64,000 bases of DNA from Rhizobacter sp. Root1221 (GCF_001425785.1 NZ_LMDI01000067.1:177762-241761); one strand, 5' to 3'; counted from the first letter of the stretch, positions 33,976 to 42,460 are shown. The notes: generated from the letters alone by a model not told the origin. Made by a program: numbers and translations.

Positions 33976-35370
33976 ATGACAGCCCCGGCGCTCAGAATTG
34001 AACACCGACAGCAGCAGTCCCTGACCCCGCGGCTGCAGCAGGCCGTGCGCCTGCTGCAGCTGTCGTCGCTGGACTTCGCCCAGGAGGTGCATGCGGCGCT
34101 CGACAAGAACCCGTTCCTGGAGACGGACGAGGGCGACGTGCCCGGAGCGGCACCGGCCGTTGCCGTGCCCGACATGGCGTCCGACATCGGCGAGGCCCCC
34201 GCGCCCAACGAGGGCTGGGCGAGCACCTCATCCATCGATCGCCGCGCGGGCGCATCGGGGAGCGACGTGTCCGCGCTCGATTTCCTGGCGGCGGACGTGG
34301 GCCTGCGCGAGCACCTGCACCGCCAGCTCAACGTGCTGCCCCTGACCCCGCGAGACCAGTTGCTGGCCGCCACGATCGTCGAATCGCTCGACGACGACGG
34401 CTACCTGCGAACGGCCCTGCCCGAACTGGCCGGGCTGACCGGGTTGTCGCCGTCCCCGTGCGAAATGTCGACCGCACTCAAGCGTGTGCAGTCCCTCGAC
34501 CCCGACGGCGTGGGAGCGCGCAACGTGGCCGAGTGCCTGCTGCTGCAAATGCCCGACATCGAGGACCCGGAGGTGCGCGGCCTTGCCTCGCGCATCGTCT
34601 CCCAGCACCTCGACCGCCTCGCCCACCACGATGTGGCCGGCCTCGCAAAAGCGCTGGAGGCCTCGGCCAGCGACGTGGCGCACGCCTGCGAACGCATCCG
34701 CCACCTCGACCCGCGGCCGGGCTGGCGCCATGGCAGCGCCGACGTTCAGTACCTGACACCCGACGTGGTGGTGCGCCGCGTGCGCGGCACCTGGCGTGCC
34801 ACGCTGAACCCTGCCATCGTGCCACGGGTGAAGCTCAACCAGGCCTACGCCCGCCTGTTCCAGCAGCACCGCGACGCACGGCACGGCGAACTCGCCGCCA
34901 GCCTCCAGGAGGCCCGCTGGACCGTGCGCAACGTCAAGCAGCGCTTCTCGACGATCCTCAAGGTCACCGAGGCCATCCTGAAGCGGCAGCACCACTTCCT
35001 CGAGTACGGGCCGCTCGCGATGAAACCACTCGGCCTGAAGGAGATCGCAGATGAAGTGGGCCTGCACGAGTCCACGGTGTCCCGGGTCACCAACAACAAG
35101 TACATGTCCACCCCGTCCGGTGTGTTCGAGTTGAAGTACTTCTTCTCCCGCGCCATGGTCACGGCAAGCGGCAGCACCTGCTCCGCCACCGCGATCCGCG
35201 GCGTCATCAAGGAAATGATCGATGGCGAGAGTCCATCGCAACCGCTGTCCGATCCGGAGATCGCACGGCGGCTGCTGCGCCAGGGGCTGACCGTCGCGCG
35301 CCGCACCGTCACCAAATACCGGCAGTTGCTGAAGGTGGCGCCGGTGGAACGGCGGCGCAAGCATGCGTGA
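33976..35370 (+). CDS. rpoN: RNA polymerase sigma-54 factor
   Basis: RpoN directs polymerase to -24/-12 promoters and needs an AAA+ activator. The 464-residue protein shows region I (RQQQSLTPRLQQAVRLLQLSS near residues 10-30), an acidic/Ala region II, and the core-binding and DNA-binding regions (ESTVSRVTNNKYM). The C-terminal RpoN box reads ARRTVTKYR, against the consensus ARRTVAKYR. ATG 33976 has GAGGAGG 11 bases upstream. It has its own sigma-54 promoter and sits beside an NtrC-type activator and hybrid kinases. The usual rpoN neighbours (lptB, hpf, ptsN) are absent, so this is probably a second, specialised copy. Confidence 0.94.
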   Translation: MTAPALRIEHRQQQSLTPRLQQAVRLLQLSSLDFAQEVHAALDKNPFLETDEGDVPGAAPAVAVPDMASDIGEAPAPNEGWASTSSIDRRAGASGSDVSALDFLAADVGLREHLHRQLNVLPLTPRDQLLAATIVESLDDDGYLRTALPELAGLTGLSPSPCEMSTALKRVQSLDPDGVGARNVAECLLLQMPDIEDPEVRGLASRIVSQHLDRLAHHDVAGLAKALEASASDVAHACERIRHLDPRPGWRHGSADVQYLTPDVVVRRVRGTWRATLNPAIVPRVKLNQAYARLFQQHRDARHGELAASLQEARWTVRNVKQRFSTILKVTEAILKRQHHFLEYGPLAMKPLGLKEIADEVGLHESTVSRVTNNKYMSTPSGVFELKYFFSRAMVTASGSTCSATAIRGVIKEMIDGESPSQPLSDPEIARRLLRQGLTVARRTVTKYRQLLKVAPVERRRKHA

Positions 35371-35387
35371 CCGCCGTCCCGCCCATT

Positions 35388-35403
35388 GGGCATGCCGATT
35401 GCC
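35388..35403 (+). promoter_or_regulatory. Sigma-54-like promoter element (GGGCATGC type) before the hybrid kinase
   Basis: GGGCATGCCGATTGCC keeps the GG/GC spacing of -24/-12 promoters. It lies in the 92 bases between rpoN and the next kinase gene, with the -12 GC 61 bases before GTG 35463. Confidence 0.45.
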
Positions 35404-35462
35404 GAAACTTGCCAACGCGCCCGCATGTGCCGGGCCGACAGACACACCCGGGGAGTGAGCCA

Positions 35463-37346
35463 GTGAGCGATATCACGAAACACGGCGGCACCGCGCCGGC
35501 GGCCTTGTCCGGAGCCCTGGTCCAGGCCCTGTTCGACCACCACCCCCATGCCGTGCTGGTGACGGACGCGCGCGGCCACGTCGTGGCCGCCAACCGCGCC
35601 GCGGCCGGGCTGCTCGGTGACAGCACGCCTCCCCCGGCCCTCCAGCACCTCGCCGATTCCCCGGCATGGCACGGCGCCGTGGCCGACGGTGCCGCCTGGT
35701 CCGGCACGCTGCCTGTTCGCGGGGCAGATGGCGCCGTGCGCCAGATGCAGGTCATGTCGCTGCCCGCGCCTGCGGGCGAACCCCACCGCATCAGCCTGCT
35801 CCACACCGGCGAATCGCCCAGCCACATGGCGGATGACCGCTTCCGCATCATTGCGGACTCGGCACCGGTGTTGATCTGGATGTCGGGCACCGATGGCCGG
35901 TTCGACTGGTTCAACAAGCCCTGGCTCGCGCACACCGGCCGCACACTCACGCAGCTGCGCGGCGATGGGTGGCTCGCGGACGTTCACCCCGAAGACACCG
36001 AACGCTGCGTTGCCATCTACCGCACGAGCTTCGACGAACGGCAGCCCTTCACGATGGACTACCGGCTGCGCCGGCAGGACGGCCAGTACCGCTGGGTGCT
36101 CGACAACGGCGTGCCCCGCTTCGATGGCAGCGGCCGGTTCGAGGGTTATGTGGGCAGTTGTGTCGACATCCACGAGCGCAAGGAACTCGAGGAGCGCCTT
36201 GCGGCCCACACGCAGACCATGCGGCTCGCGGACCGCCGCCAGAACGAGTTCCTCGCGATGCTGTCGCACCAGTTGCGCAGCCCGCTGGCGCCCATCTCCA
36301 ACGCTGCCAGCGTGTTGCGCACGATCGAAGAGGGCCATCCCACGCTGGTCCGGCTGCGCGAGATCATCGACCGCCAGGTGGGCCGGCTGCGCCGGCTCGT
36401 CGACGACCTGGTCGATGTCACGCGCGTGATGCAGGGTGAGATCACCCTCGTGAAGGGCCGCGTGTCCGTCCGCGACCTGCTTCGCTCGGCGGTCGAGACC
36501 AGCCAGCCGAAGCTCGATGCAGCCGGGCACACGCTGCGCATCGATGCCCCCAACACGTCGCTGGCCGTTATCGGCGATTCGGTGCGGCTGGCCCAGGCGC
36601 TAAGCAATATCCTGTCGAACGCAGCCACGTTCACACCGGAGCCCAGCGTCATCTCGCTCGCAGCCAAGGTGTCGGGTGGATCGTTGCACATCGCGGTGCG
36701 CGATGAGGGCCAGGGCATCACGGCCGAATTCCTGCCGTTCGTGTTCGACCTGTTCGCCCGCCACGACCTGCAGTCAGGTGGCAACCCCGGTGGCCTCGGC
36801 CTCGGCCTGCCGCTCGCACGGCGAGTGGCCCAACTGCACGGGGGCGACGTCAAGGCCTACAGCGAAGGCGCGGGGCACGGTTCCGAGTTCGTGCTGTCGC
36901 TGCCGCTGGCGCCCGCCGAGGAGCCCAGCACCCGCGGGCCCGTCGCGGCGCCCACGGCACCCGCCACGCCCTCGTACCGCGTGCTGCTGCTGGAACAGAA
37001 CCCCGACACCCGGTACCTGATGCGCCTGCAGATCGAGCTGTGGGGCCATCAGGTAGCCCCTGCCGGCGCGATGGACGAGGCCCTGCGCATCGTGGATGCG
37101 TTCCGCCCCGAGGTGGTGGTGTGCGATGTGGAGGGGCCTGCGGTGCTGGGTCCGGCCGGCTTGTCACCACTGAAGGACCGGCTGGGCCATGCCGCGGTGT
37201 TCGTGGCGCTGAGCGCCTATGGGCACCACCAGGGTGAGGCCAACGCCCGCGCACTCGGGTTCGACGCGGTGATCGAAAAGCCGCTGCGGCCCGACACCCT
37301 TCACCGTGTCGTGGAAGCCGTCCACACCTCGGCGGTGAACGGCTGA
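35463..37346 (+). CDS. Soluble hybrid histidine kinase, PAS-PAS-HisKA-HATPase-REC
   Basis: A 627-residue cytoplasmic kinase. A first PAS-like domain spans about residues 20-110, and a second PAS with PAC spans about 120-240 (PVLIWMSGTDGRFDWFN, then YRWVLDNGVPRFD). The HisKA has AMLSHQLRSPL (His near 268), and the HATPase has DEGQGI and GLGLGLPLARR. A C-terminal receiver follows near 505-625, with Asp in VVVCDVEG and Lys in IEKPL. Start GTG 35463 has GGGGAG eight bases upstream; the preceding stop is rpoN. It converges on the NtrC-type activator gene and is a candidate for its partner kinase. Confidence 0.93.
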   Translation: MSDITKHGGTAPAALSGALVQALFDHHPHAVLVTDARGHVVAANRAAAGLLGDSTPPPALQHLADSPAWHGAVADGAAWSGTLPVRGADGAVRQMQVMSLPAPAGEPHRISLLHTGESPSHMADDRFRIIADSAPVLIWMSGTDGRFDWFNKPWLAHTGRTLTQLRGDGWLADVHPEDTERCVAIYRTSFDERQPFTMDYRLRRQDGQYRWVLDNGVPRFDGSGRFEGYVGSCVDIHERKELEERLAAHTQTMRLADRRQNEFLAMLSHQLRSPLAPISNAASVLRTIEEGHPTLVRLREIIDRQVGRLRRLVDDLVDVTRVMQGEITLVKGRVSVRDLLRSAVETSQPKLDAAGHTLRIDAPNTSLAVIGDSVRLAQALSNILSNAATFTPEPSVISLAAKVSGGSLHIAVRDEGQGITAEFLPFVFDLFARHDLQSGGNPGGLGLGLPLARRVAQLHGGDVKAYSEGAGHGSEFVLSLPLAPAEEPSTRGPVAAPTAPATPSYRVLLLEQNPDTRYLMRLQIELWGHQVAPAGAMDEALRIVDAFRPEVVVCDVEGPAVLGPAGLSPLKDRLGHAAVFVALSAYGHHQGEANARALGFDAVIEKPLRPDTLHRVVEAVHTSAVNG

Positions 37347-37363
37347 ATGCGCCACTGCCCGGC

Positions 37364-38785
37364 TCAGCCTTTTTCGTCGAGCGGCACGGCCTCACTGACG
37401 GCCACGGCCACGGCGTCGCCGTCGCCCACGTTCGCGTATTCCTTGAGCCGGTTGTACAGCGTCTTCAAGCTGATGCCGAGCGTGGCCGCGGTGCGCTCCT
37501 TGTGGCGCCCGAGGTGGTCCAGCGTGGCCAGCGTGACCTGGCGGTCGATCTCCGCCAGGGGCGTGCCGATGCGCACCGTGATCATGGGCACCCCTTCGGC
37601 CGACACCGGCACCGGGACGCGCGTGTCGGTCTCCGCACCCGGCAGGCACGGGTCATGGATGGTGCTGTCGGTGGCCATGACGTAGGCCCGGTACACCACG
37701 TTGCGCAGTTCGCGCACATTGCCCGGCCAGCCATGCCGGCTCAACTGCACCATCGATTCGGGTGAAAAGCGCTTCGCGTTGCCTTCGCGATGCGAGATCT
37801 GGTCAAGGAAGTGCGCGGCGATGAGCGGCACGTCCTCGCCGCGCTCGCGGAGCGCCGGCAGGTGGATCGGAAACACGTTCAACCGGTACAGCAAGTCTTC
37901 CCGGAGCTTGCCGCTGGACACGGCCTGCATCGGGTTCCGGTTGGTGGCCGCCACCATGCGCACGTCGGTTTCGAGCACCTGCGTGGAACCCACGCGCATG
38001 AAGGTGCCGCTTTCCAGGACGCGCAGCAGCTTGACCTGCAGGTCGAGCGGCATCTCGGTGATTTCGTCGAGGAACAGCGTGCCGCCGCTCGCCCGTTCGA
38101 AGAACCCCTGGTGCTGGCGATCGGCGCCGGTGAAGCTGCCTTTTTCGTGGCCGAAGATCTCGCTTTCGATCAGGTGCGGCGAGATGGCGCCGCAGTTGAC
38201 CGCGAGGAATGGCTTGGTGCGGCGGCGGCTCAGGTCGTGGACCGTGCGGGCCACCACCTCCTTGCCGGTGCCACTTTCGCCGGTGATGAACACGGTGACA
38301 CTGGTCTCGGCCACCCGCTCGATCTGCCGGTACACCGTGCGCATCACCGCCGAGCGACCCCACAGCTGGCCGAAGTGGCCGTCGTGGTCGAGCGTCTCGA
38401 GCATGTTCTTGGCTTCAGCCTTCAGCGCGGCGGGTTTCATGACCCGCGACAGGATGCCCTTGAGCTGGGTGAGGCTCATCGGTTTCACGAGGTAGTCCGC
38501 AGCCCCGAGTCGCAGCGCCTGGATGGAGGTCTCGAGACTCGCGTGGCCGGTCACCAGCACGACCTCCGTGTTGGGCAGCGACTTGAGGTCTTGCAGCAAT
38601 TCCATCCCGCTGCCATCGGGCAACTTCAGGTCAAGCAGCACGATGTCGGGTTCCTGCAGCGCGATCTGGCGCCGGGCGTCCCGCAGGGAGCCGGCCGTGG
38701 CCACGGTGAAACCCTCGCTCGAGATGAGCATCGCCGTCGTTTCAGCCGAATCCGGCTCGTCGTCCACTACCAATGCGTGGGGCAT
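37364..38785 (-). CDS. NtrC-family sigma-54-dependent response regulator
   Basis: A 473-residue activator. It has a receiver with phosphoacceptor Asp near residue 52 (VLLDLKLPDGSG) and Lys in LVKPMSL. The AAA+ domain at about 145-370 has Walker A GESGTGKE, the sigma-54 contact loop GSFTGA (variant of GAFTGA) and Walker B TLFLDEI. A Fis-type helix-turn-helix lies at the C-terminus (ERTAATLGISLKTLYNRL). It should activate sigma-54 promoters when phosphorylated. Its position among rpoN, hybrid kinases and sigma-54 promoters makes it the obvious activator of this island. Its binding sites are not proven. Confidence 0.95.
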   Translation of the reverse strand: MPHALVVDDEPDSAETTAMLISSEGFTVATAGSLRDARRQIALQEPDIVLLDLKLPDGSGMELLQDLKSLPNTEVVLVTGHASLETSIQALRLGAADYLVKPMSLTQLKGILSRVMKPAALKAEAKNMLETLDHDGHFGQLWGRSAVMRTVYRQIERVAETSVTVFITGESGTGKEVVARTVHDLSRRRTKPFLAVNCGAISPHLIESEIFGHEKGSFTGADRQHQGFFERASGGTLFLDEITEMPLDLQVKLLRVLESGTFMRVGSTQVLETDVRMVAATNRNPMQAVSSGKLREDLLYRLNVFPIHLPALRERGEDVPLIAAHFLDQISHREGNAKRFSPESMVQLSRHGWPGNVRELRNVVYRAYVMATDSTIHDPCLPGAETDTRVPVPVSAEGVPMITVRIGTPLAEIDRQVTLATLDHLGRHKERTAATLGISLKTLYNRLKEYANVGDGDAVAVAVSEAVPLDEKG

Positions 38786-39593
38786 TCACTGTTCTCCTGT
38801 CGATCAAGCGGGTTCACCAGCAGGCATGTCGCTTGCCAATCAGAGACAGGTCGATCACCCATCCCACCCCGATGTCCATCTGCTGTTTTCATCCGGACGA
38901 ATTCCTGCGGCCTTGCGGCGCCGCCACCTCGCCGTGCGCCCTCGGGCGCACGCCTCGCCATGCCCTGGCCCACGCGCGCCGCGCATCGTTGCGCCGGCGC
39001 AGCGACCGTTGCCGGATGGCGCGTTGAAGCCTGTTCAATGAACTCATTCGCGACCCCCTCCCACTGGCAGCCGGTTGCATGGTCCGGCGCCCGTTCGCGG
39101 GCAGCCCGTGCGGGAAATGTCACACCTCGGGTAGACCCGAATGAGGCGAGGGGCGATGTTAGTCACCACCCGGCTCGAATCGGCCGCGGGTTGTTTCAAT
39201 TTGTACCGCGCCTTCGGGGCCGCACACCCCCCCGCGGATGGGGGGCGCCCCCGCGGGCAAGCCCCAGTCGGCGCGCCATGCAGCGCGGTGTGAGGCGACC
39301 ATCTGCCGGGTCGGACACCCGCCGGTCCACGCCCGTCGGCAACGCTTCGTTTCGGAATCGTTTCGTTCAACGGCAGGTGAGGACGATTTTGGTCAGCCCC
39401 GCAGGGCCCCGCCGCGGGCCACTGGGTGGGGCCGGGGCGCACCGTGGGGGTTCTGCTCAACGGGTTCGAGGTATTCATGGGGCACATTCGGATGGAGCCC
39501 GGCGCGGCCGCCCGCACGAGGTGGCCACCGCCGCCCGCAAGAAAGGCCGACCGTGGGCCTTTGAAAAGGCATCGGGTCTGCGGGGACTTTACG

Positions 39594-39624
39594 TACCGGC
39601 CGAGTACACCACCACCGGCCGGTA
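39594..39624. promoter_or_regulatory. Inverted repeat about 140 bases upstream of a sigma-54 promoter
   Basis: TACCGGCCG at 39594-39602 and CGGCCGGTA at 39616-39624 form perfect 9-base arms around a 13-base spacer. The distance to the promoter at 39757 suits an enhancer site for an NtrC-type activator. Confidence 0.4.
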
Positions 39625-39756
39625 ACGCCATTGCGTGTCGGACGATGCCTACACTTTTTCCGATCGGGAACCCCAACTGACCGACAGGTGTCATACCGTA
39701 GCCGCAATATTTGCCAGCAACACGCCCCGGCCGCGGCAGTTGCTGGGCCAGGGCGG

Positions 39757-39772
39757 TGGCACATCGCTTGCC
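39757..39772 (+). promoter_or_regulatory. Sigma-54 promoter of the receiver gene
   Basis: TGGCACATCGCTTGCC matches TGGCAC-N5-TTGC exactly. The predicted start point near 39783 is about 24 bases before ATG 39807. Confidence 0.72.
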
Positions 39773-39806
39773 TTGACCGACAGAAACCGAAACCTGAAAG
39801 TCCACC

Positions 39807-40268
39807 ATGTCCCCCATTCCCGACCAGGCCCTCGACCTCGAGCGCCCACCCCGCGACGACGCCCGCGCCGTCGTCCTGTACGTGGAGGACCACCCGGTCA
39901 ACGTGTTGATCATGGAAGCGCTGCTGCACCACCGGCCCCACCTGCGGCTCGTGGTGGCCACCACGGGTGAGGAAGGCTTGCAGGCCGCCCGCATCGAGCA
40001 GCCCGACCTGATCCTCCTCGACTACCACCTGCCCGACTGCAACGGTGTCGAGTTGCTCACCCAGATGCGCAACCTCGAGGGTCTTGGCGACATCCCGGCT
40101 GTGGCCGTCTCGGCCACCGATTCCGCCATCCAGTTGCGCGGGTCCACGTTCTGCGAGTTCTGGCCCAAGCCACTCGACGTGTCGCAAACGCTCGACGCCA
40201 TCGACCGGCTGATCGACAACCCCCCGCCGCCCCGACGCGCAGCCGCCGTGGATGCGCTCTCGGGCTGA
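39807..40268 (+). CDS. Single-domain response regulator
   Basis: A 153-residue receiver: VVLYVEDHPVN near residue 20, phosphoacceptor Asp in ILLDYHLPDCNG near 70, conserved Ser in AVSATD and Lys in FWPKPLD. It lacks an output domain. A canonical sigma-54 promoter precedes it, so it should be induced by the local NtrC-type system. It probably starts an operon with the small 40284 gene 15 bases downstream. Confidence 0.92.
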   Translation: MSPIPDQALDLERPPRDDARAVVLYVEDHPVNVLIMEALLHHRPHLRLVVATTGEEGLQAARIEQPDLILLDYHLPDCNGVELLTQMRNLEGLGDIPAVAVSATDSAIQLRGSTFCEFWPKPLDVSQTLDAIDRLIDNPPPPRRAAAVDALSG

Positions 40269-40283
40269 TACCAGGAGACCCCC

Positions 40284-40505
40284 ATGAAATCCAGCATCGG
40301 TAACGAACTGCCCGCGGACGCCATCGACGCCGACAAAGACGGTGCCCCCGACCTCGCGGAACGCGAGTTCGCCCACGACGGGGAAACTTCTCCGGGCACC
40401 CGCCCGTTGCAGCCGCGACCGTTCCAGCCAAGAAAGCGGGACGACGGTGGGCTCGAATCAGCGCGCCAGTCCGGCGACGCGGTCGCCCCGCCTGGATCGA
40501 ACTGA
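40284..40505 (+). CDS. Small acidic protein with an EF-hand-like loop
   Basis: A 73-residue hydrophilic protein with AGGAG seven bases before ATG 40284. Residues near 15-26 read DADKDGAPDLAE, which follows the D-x-D-x-D-G spacing of calcium-binding EF-hand loops and ends in Glu at position 12. The rest is Pro/Arg/Gly-rich and probably disordered. It follows the receiver gene and likely shares its sigma-54 promoter. Function unknown. Confidence 0.65.
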   Translation: MKSSIGNELPADAIDADKDGAPDLAEREFAHDGETSPGTRPLQPRPFQPRKRDDGGLESARQSGDAVAPPGSN

Positions 40506-40509
40506 CACC

Positions 40510-40525
40510 GGGCATGCTGGCTGCC
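40510..40525 (+). promoter_or_regulatory. Weak GGGCATGC-type element before the SDR gene
   Basis: GGGCATGCTGGCTGCC resembles the elements at 32744, 35388 and 42439 but has CTGC instead of TTGC at -12. It lies 38 bases before ATG 40562. Confidence 0.3.
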
Positions 40526-40561
40526 TGACCGGGGAATGCCCCCGAGCCCAGGAGTTGCCCC

Positions 40562-41560
40562 ATGAGCCCCACCACCCGAGACCGCCAGAACGCCGGCCAC
40601 GTCGCCGAGCAACAGCGAAAGATCCAGCGCGAGCAGGATGCCCACGACCGCACCGCGGCGCCGCCGGCCAAGGAAAAGAAACAGGAAGCCGTGCAGGCCG
40701 GCGTGCGCGAGCAGCCCGTGGACCTGCCCGCGCAGCACCTCGACAAACCCGGCATCGAGGCCGAGCTGGCCCTGAAACCCCGGTTCCTCGCCCCCGCCTA
40801 CGAAGGCAGCCACAAGCTGCAGGACAAGGTGGCGCTGATCACCGGCGGCGACTCGGGCATCGGCCGCGCCGTGGCCGTGCTGTATGCCCGTGAAGGCGCG
40901 GACGTGGGCATCGTGTACCTGGACGAACACCAGGATGCCGAATACACGAAACGGCTGGTCGAAGCCGAGGGCGGCAGGTGTGTGCTGCTGCCCGGCGACG
41001 TGAAGGACAGCGGCTTCTGCCAGCGTGCGGTGGAGGCCACCGTGAAGGCATTCGGCCGCCTCGACGTGCTGGTCAACAATGCAGCCTTCCAGGAACATGC
41101 CGCCTCGCTGGAAGACCTGACCGAGGAGCGGCTCGACCAGACGCTGCGCACCAACGTCCACGGGTACTTCCACATGGCCAAGGCCGCCCTGCCCCACCTG
41201 CACAACGGCGCGGCCATCATCAACACCGGTTCCGTGACCGGATTCGAGGGCAGCCCGCAGTTGCTCGACTACTCGGCCACGAAGGGCGCGATCCACGCCT
41301 TCACGAAGGCACTGGCCCAGAACCTGTTGCCACGTGGCATCCGGGTGAACGCGGTAGCGCCCGGCCCGGTGTGGACACCGCTGAACCCGGCCGACAAGCC
41401 AGCCAACGACGTGAAGACCTTCGGGCAGCACACCGACATGAAGCGCGCAGCCCAGCCGGAGGAACTGTCGCCGGCCTACGTGTTCCTCGCGTCACCGGTG
41501 TGTTCGAGCTACATCACGGGCATCGTGCTGCCGATCACCGGCAGCGTGGGCGCGGAATGA
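40562..41560 (+). CDS. Short-chain dehydrogenase of the general-stress type
   Basis: A 332-residue oxidoreductase. A hydrophilic N-terminal extension of about 75 residues precedes the Rossmann core: LITGGDSGIGRAVA (NAD(P)-binding), LVNNAAFQ, INTGS, and the catalytic Tyr/Lys in YSATKGAIHAF. The extended form matches the general stress SDRs (Gsp39/YhdF-like). Substrate unknown. ATG 40562 has AGGAG seven bases upstream. It converges on the DUF421 gene with a 4-base gap. Confidence 0.9.
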   Translation: MSPTTRDRQNAGHVAEQQRKIQREQDAHDRTAAPPAKEKKQEAVQAGVREQPVDLPAQHLDKPGIEAELALKPRFLAPAYEGSHKLQDKVALITGGDSGIGRAVAVLYAREGADVGIVYLDEHQDAEYTKRLVEAEGGRCVLLPGDVKDSGFCQRAVEATVKAFGRLDVLVNNAAFQEHAASLEDLTEERLDQTLRTNVHGYFHMAKAALPHLHNGAAIINTGSVTGFEGSPQLLDYSATKGAIHAFTKALAQNLLPRGIRVNAVAPGPVWTPLNPADKPANDVKTFGQHTDMKRAAQPEELSPAYVFLASPVCSSYITGIVLPITGSVGAE

Positions 41561-41564
41561 GGCC

Positions 41565-42038
41565 CTACTTGAACGGGATCACGGTGACGTCGCCGTCGGC
41601 TTCCATGTAGGCGGCCTTCACCTTGGCGACGTCCTCGATGCCGTGTTCGCGGAGCTTGGCGTACAGGTCATCCTTCGTGATGTACTCCTTGCGCATGTTG
41701 CGATGCAGCATGCGCCCCCGCGACACCAGCAGCAGCGGCGGCGGTTCCGCGAGCTTGCGCAGCAGCGGGACGTAGTAGCTGGCCCAGTCCAGCAGGAAGT
41801 TCCATCCGATGATGGTGGAGACGACCACCGCCCCTTCGGTCAGCGAGGTGTACCCGCCGGCCATCGCATTCTGCGAGGCATCGGCGATCAGCACGAGCAG
41901 CAGCACGTCTGCGATGGCGAGCGCCCCCACGTCGCGCCGCATCACGAAGCGAAAGATCAGGAACAGGAACCAGTAGGTGGCGCTGCCGCGCAGCATGAGT
42001 TCCCACAGCGGGACGGAGACTTCGAAGAGGTGGTTCAC
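41565..42038 (-). CDS. DUF421 (YetF/YcaP-like) membrane protein
   Basis: A 157-residue protein with three predicted transmembrane helices in the first 85 residues (LFLIFRFVMRR, ALAIADVLLLVLIADASQNAM, VVVSTIIGWNFLLDW) and a cytosolic C-terminal domain (MLHRNMRKEYITKDDLYAKLREHGI). This matches the short DUF421 proteins. Function is unknown. The start is GTG 42038. It follows the Rho-N-like gene by 40 bases and probably shares its transcript. Confidence 0.87.
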   Translation of the reverse strand: MNHLFEVSVPLWELMLRGSATYWFLFLIFRFVMRRDVGALAIADVLLLVLIADASQNAMAGGYTSLTEGAVVVSTIIGWNFLLDWASYYVPLLRKLAEPPPLLLVSRGRMLHRNMRKEYITKDDLYAKLREHGIEDVAKVKAAYMEADGDVTVIPFK

Positions 42039-42078
42039 TGCGGTCCCTCTCGGATCAGTGCGACCCGGCGAGGATAGT

Positions 42079-42405
42079 TCAGTGGCCCAGCGCGCGCAGC
42101 AGTTGCGCCTTGTTCATCGACGAGCGGCCCTTGATGCCACGCGCCTTGGCTTCGTTGTAGAGCTGCTCGCGGGTGCGGCCGCCCTCGCCGGTGTGTGACC
42201 GCAGGCCACCGCGGCGCGACGACGAGATGTCGTCGATGGACGATCGGCTCGCCTCGCGCGCCTCGCCATGGCGGGCACGCTCCTTGTTCACGACTCGGGC
42301 GGCGATCTCTTCGGCCAGTTTTTCGGGCTTGCCCTTGTGGAGCAGCCCTTCCTTCACGTGGCTGTACTGGCGTTCACGTTTCTCGGACCAGCGGTTCTGC
42401 GGCAT
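42079..42405 (-). CDS. Small basic protein with C-terminal Rho-N-like/SAP-like motif
   Basis: A 108-residue basic protein. The N-terminal half (SEKRERQYSHVKEGLLHKG, EEIAARVVNKERARHGE) matches small proteins often labelled plasmid stabilisation proteins. The C-terminus (TREQLYNEAKARGIKGRSSMNKAQLLRAL) looks like a Rho N-terminal/SAP-type helix pair that can bind nucleic acid. AAGGAG precedes ATG 42405. A perfect palindrome (42414-42436) overlaps the ribosome-binding site, and a GGGCATGC-type element sits at 42439-42454. Confidence 0.82.
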   Translation of the reverse strand: MPQNRWSEKRERQYSHVKEGLLHKGKPEKLAEEIAARVVNKERARHGEAREASRSSIDDISSSRRGGLRSHTGEGGRTREQLYNEAKARGIKGRSSMNKAQLLRALGH

Positions 42406-42413
42406 GGCGATCT

Positions 42414-42436
42414 CCTTCGGACGGGCTGTCCGAAGG
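42414..42436. promoter_or_regulatory. Perfect palindrome overlapping the ribosome-binding site of the 42405 gene
   Basis: CCTTCGGAC and GTCCGAAGG form 9-base arms around a 5-base loop. The distal arm includes AAGG of the Shine-Dalgarno AAGGAG. In RNA it would sequester the ribosome-binding site; as DNA it could be an operator at the start point. Confidence 0.5.
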
Positions 42437-42438
42437 GC

Positions 42439-42454
42439 GGCAACCGGCATGCCC
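42439..42454 (-). promoter_or_regulatory. Sigma-54-like promoter element (GGGCATGC type)
   Basis: On the minus strand GGGCATGCCGGTTGCC differs at one position from the element at 35388-35403. The -12 GC lies 35 bases before ATG 42405. Confidence 0.45.
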
Positions 42455-42460
42455 GCTGTG

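Larger units (their letters stand above)
38786..39806. other. One-kilobase intergenic region without a convincing gene
   Basis: Open frames here have shifting, non-protein-like composition and no ribosome-binding sites. Visible structure includes C/G-rich runs near 39225-39260, the inverted repeat at 39594-39624 and the sigma-54 promoter at 39757-39772. It may hold an untranslated RNA or extended enhancer region, but nothing specific was recognised. Confidence 0.5.

Noticed and set aside
39044..39994. A 316-codon minus-strand frame in the 1-kb gap
   Set aside because: No ribosome-binding site, overlaps the receiver gene and sigma-54 promoter, composition not protein-like.
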